Made by a program: the position numbers and the translations under genes
The notes under the pieces: generated by a model
Seen by the model: only the letters and a program-made list of their open reading frames with translations
What the model was told of the DNA's origin: nothing
The model's database searches: none
Assembly (NCBI GenBank): GCA_035640715.1
Contig: DASQVO010000034.1
Coordinates: 1 to 15,183 of the forward strand
Source: DASQVO01 sp035640715
Lineage (GTDB): Bacteria > Actinomycetota > Actinomycetes > Streptosporangiales > Streptosporangiaceae
Length of the DNA stretch: 15,183 nt
Direction of reading: 5' to 3'
Part shown: piece after piece, positions 13,616-15,183 of the stretch
Numbering within the stretch: position 1 is the first letter of the stretch
How the letters are laid out: each line of letters opens with the position of its first letter

Positions 13616-15132
13616 GGCAGCTGCGCCAGGGTGAGCTGGCCGGACCGCAGCGCGCCCAGATGGGCCGCGAGCCAGGCGTGCCGGGTAGTGGCTGGGAGCG
13701 CGGCGAGCCGCCGGGCCGCGGCGTAGACCGGCCCGGTCGCCGCCCCTGGCCCCTGCGCTGGCTCGGCGAACTGGGAGGCGTACAGCACCTTGGGCTGCGC
13801 GGCGAACGGCACCCCGGCGCCTTGCAGCAGGGCCGCCTGCACCGCCTGCTGCGCCGAAGTGCCGGCACCGTTGCCAGCGCCCACGAACGCGTGCACGGAC
13901 AGCAGCCGCAGCTGGTCAGCGAACTGCGTCGTGGTCACGGGGGTCACCGAAAAACCGGACGAGCCTGGCAGGTTGAACGTGCCGAGTGGCACGCCGAGCA
14001 CCGGCGGGTGACCGCTGATCGTCACCACCTGGCGGCTGTTATAGGTCGCGCCGACCTGCTCGGCACGCACCGGCGCGCCCGGCAGGCCAGCCACCTCGCT
14101 GACCACCGGCGCAAGCCCGGCCTGCACGTCCGCCAGGTAGGACCGGTACGCCGGGTTCAGGCAGACCTGGAACCCGGACCCGCCGCAGACCGGGGTGTAG
14201 GCGATCGGCCGGTCGCTTGCCGCGTCGTGCAGCGCGGGGATGACCATGCCGTGCGGCCCCAGCCGGGCCGTGCTGGCCAGGCCCACCGCGGTGCCCACCG
14301 CCGCCACCCCGGCCGCGGTGACCACGGCCGCGGCCAGGCGCAGCCGACGCCCGCCCGCCCGGGCAGGCAGGCCAAACAGCCCGAGCGCCGCGACGGCGAG
14401 CCCGGCCAGGAGCATCATCCGGGCGATCGGAAGATCGGGCAGGTAGGGGTAGAAGATCCCGGTGTCGGGCTGCTCGTAGTTGCCGTTCGAGTTGGTCGGC
14501 AGGATCAGCGCCCATCCGCTGGTGTCGCGGAACCCGGTCTGCGAGGACATCATCATCACCAGGAATCCGCCGAAGGCAGCCAGCGGCGCGGCGAACCGGC
14601 TGGGGAAGAAGGCGCCGACGGCGAACCCGGCCGCGCTGAACGCCGCGACGGCCGTGGCGCCGACCGCCACCCACCGCCACGGTGGCTCGCCCTGGACCCC
14701 CTGATGGGCGTAGACCGCGAACATCACGCCGACGAAGACCAGGTAGGCCCCCACCGCCCAGATGGCGGTCGCTGCCCAGGTGGCGAGCTGGGCCGCCCAG
14801 CGCGGCCGGACGGTGGCCGTCACCAGGTCACTCATGCCACGCCGGCCGTCCCGCGACCCGATCCAGGCGGCCATCCCCGCCACGATCGGCCCGACGTCGA
14901 TGATCGTGTGGCCCTGGCCCATGTTCCAGAACGTGCGCAGGATCCAGAACGGTGCCTGCGACGTGCTGGGCCGGTAGGAGTCGAACCAGAACAGCACCGC
15001 GATCAGCGGCAGGATCAGCGGCATCTGGCTCCGGCGCAGCTCAATCCGCAGCAGCCGCACCGCGGTCAGCGGGACCGCGGTGGCGGCGCGCGGTGGGCGG
15101 CGCCGCACCGCGGTGGCTGTTGCGGCGGTCAC
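13612..15132 (-). CDS. ABC-2-type transporter permease with large extracytoplasmic domain
   Basis: A 506-residue membrane protein. Transmembrane helices are near 37-50, 78-92, 115-141, 153-175, 180-196, 236-256 and 265-288. The cytoplasmic loop GSRDGRRGMSDLVTATVRPRW (92-112) resembles the coupling segment of ABC-2 permeases. After the last helix comes a soluble region of about 210 residues with a cysteine pair (C316 and C324, in CGGSGFQVC). It is likely outside the membrane and may form a disulfide. The GTG at 15132 overlaps the stop of an upstream frame by four bases, as expected if an ATPase gene precedes it. Substrate and direction of transport are unknown. Confidence 0.8.
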   Translation of the reverse strand: MTAATATAVRRRPPRAATAVPLTAVRLLRIELRRSQMPLILPLIAVLFWFDSYRPSTSQAPFWILRTFWNMGQGHTIIDVGPIVAGMAAWIGSRDGRRGMSDLVTATVRPRWAAQLATWAATAIWAVGAYLVFVGVMFAVYAHQGVQGEPPWRWVAVGATAVAAFSAAGFAVGAFFPSRFAAPLAAFGGFLVMMMSSQTGFRDTSGWALILPTNSNGNYEQPDTGIFYPYLPDLPIARMMLLAGLAVAALGLFGLPARAGGRRLRLAAAVVTAAGVAAVGTAVGLASTARLGPHGMVIPALHDAASDRPIAYTPVCGGSGFQVCLNPAYRSYLADVQAGLAPVVSEVAGLPGAPVRAEQVGATYNSRQVVTISGHPPVLGVPLGTFNLPGSSGFSVTPVTTTQFADQLRLLSVHAFVGAGNGAGTSAQQAVQAALLQGAGVPFAAQPKVLYASQFAEPAQGPGAATGPVYAAARRLAALPATTRHAWLAAHLGALRSGQLTLAQLP

Positions 15133-15183
15133 GACCGTGCCGCCGTGACAGACCTGGCCGCCGCGAGCGCCGCGCTGTAGCCG
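15129..15183 (-). CDS. C-terminal tail of an upstream gene (possible ABC ATPase), truncated by window edge
   Basis: Seventeen codons (GYSAALAAARSVTAARS, then TGA) run in from the right edge and overlap the permease GTG in the sequence GTGA. The four-base overlap is the same arrangement used between the two permease genes, which is the main support. The fragment is too short for domain recognition; an ATP-binding subunit is inferred only from context. Confidence 0.4.
   Translation of the reverse strand, partial: GYSAALAAARSVTAARS

Noticed and set aside
12876..13868. N-terminal extension of the antitoxin frame to 420 codons
   Set aside because: The extension is antisense-frame noise over the membrane-protein gene; a GAGGAGG site fixes the start at 12875.
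13525..15180. 551-codon plus-strand frame opposite the permease
   Set aside because: Highly charged Arg/Gly/His-rich translation typical of antisense to a membrane protein; the minus strand encodes coherent helices.

Overview
The window is GC-rich throughout, and its genes have strong G/C third positions, GTG and TTG starts, and two starts that look leaderless. With an actinobacterial-type kdpF-kdpA arrangement and a Gram-positive-type DapE, this points to the chromosome of a high-GC actinomycete; genus cannot be read from the sequence. There is no tRNA, rRNA, CRISPR array, transposase or phage gene. Fourteen complete protein genes are supported, plus a truncated kdpA at the left edge and the probable tail of one more gene at the right edge.

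Left part (1-4619). On the minus strand, a 29-residue membrane peptide, kdpF and the first two thirds of kdpA overlap in a row: the start of a K+-uptake P-type ATPase operon that runs off the left edge. A 620-base gene-free stretch with several dyads lies upstream. Next comes a GAF-like/LuxR-type regulator (minus) divergent from a SAM-dependent methyltransferase (plus), with a perfect 16-bp palindrome between them. A universal stress protein (minus) converges on the methyltransferase.

Middle part (4620-8209). A secreted PQQ-type beta-propeller lipoprotein and a HAD phosphatase form a two-gene minus-strand unit. A 3 x 19-bp GC-rich tandem repeat separates it from the stress-protein gene. The lipoprotein diverges from an SGNH/GDSL hydrolase; the intergenic region holds two near-identical 18-bp repeats that overlap candidate promoters of both genes. 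A 16-bp-stem hairpin separates the hydrolase from the converging aminotransferase.

Right part (8210-15183). A fold-type-I PLP aminotransferase with an unusual low-complexity N-terminus, containing a perfect 27-bp tandem duplication, diverges from a LysR regulator. dapE (succinyl-diaminopimelate desuccinylase) follows the LysR gene. A vapBC toxin-antitoxin pair with its own promoter and operator-like dyad comes next on the minus strand. Upstream of it, two multi-pass membrane proteins of ABC-2-permease type overlap by four bases and probably follow an ATPase gene beyond the right edge.

Most of the window is conventional. The parts that merit attention are the small-peptide/kdpF overlap, the short repeats at gene borders (7039-7079, 12076-12114, 4757-4813), the 27-bp in-frame duplication, and the altered nucleotide-binding residues of the stress protein.
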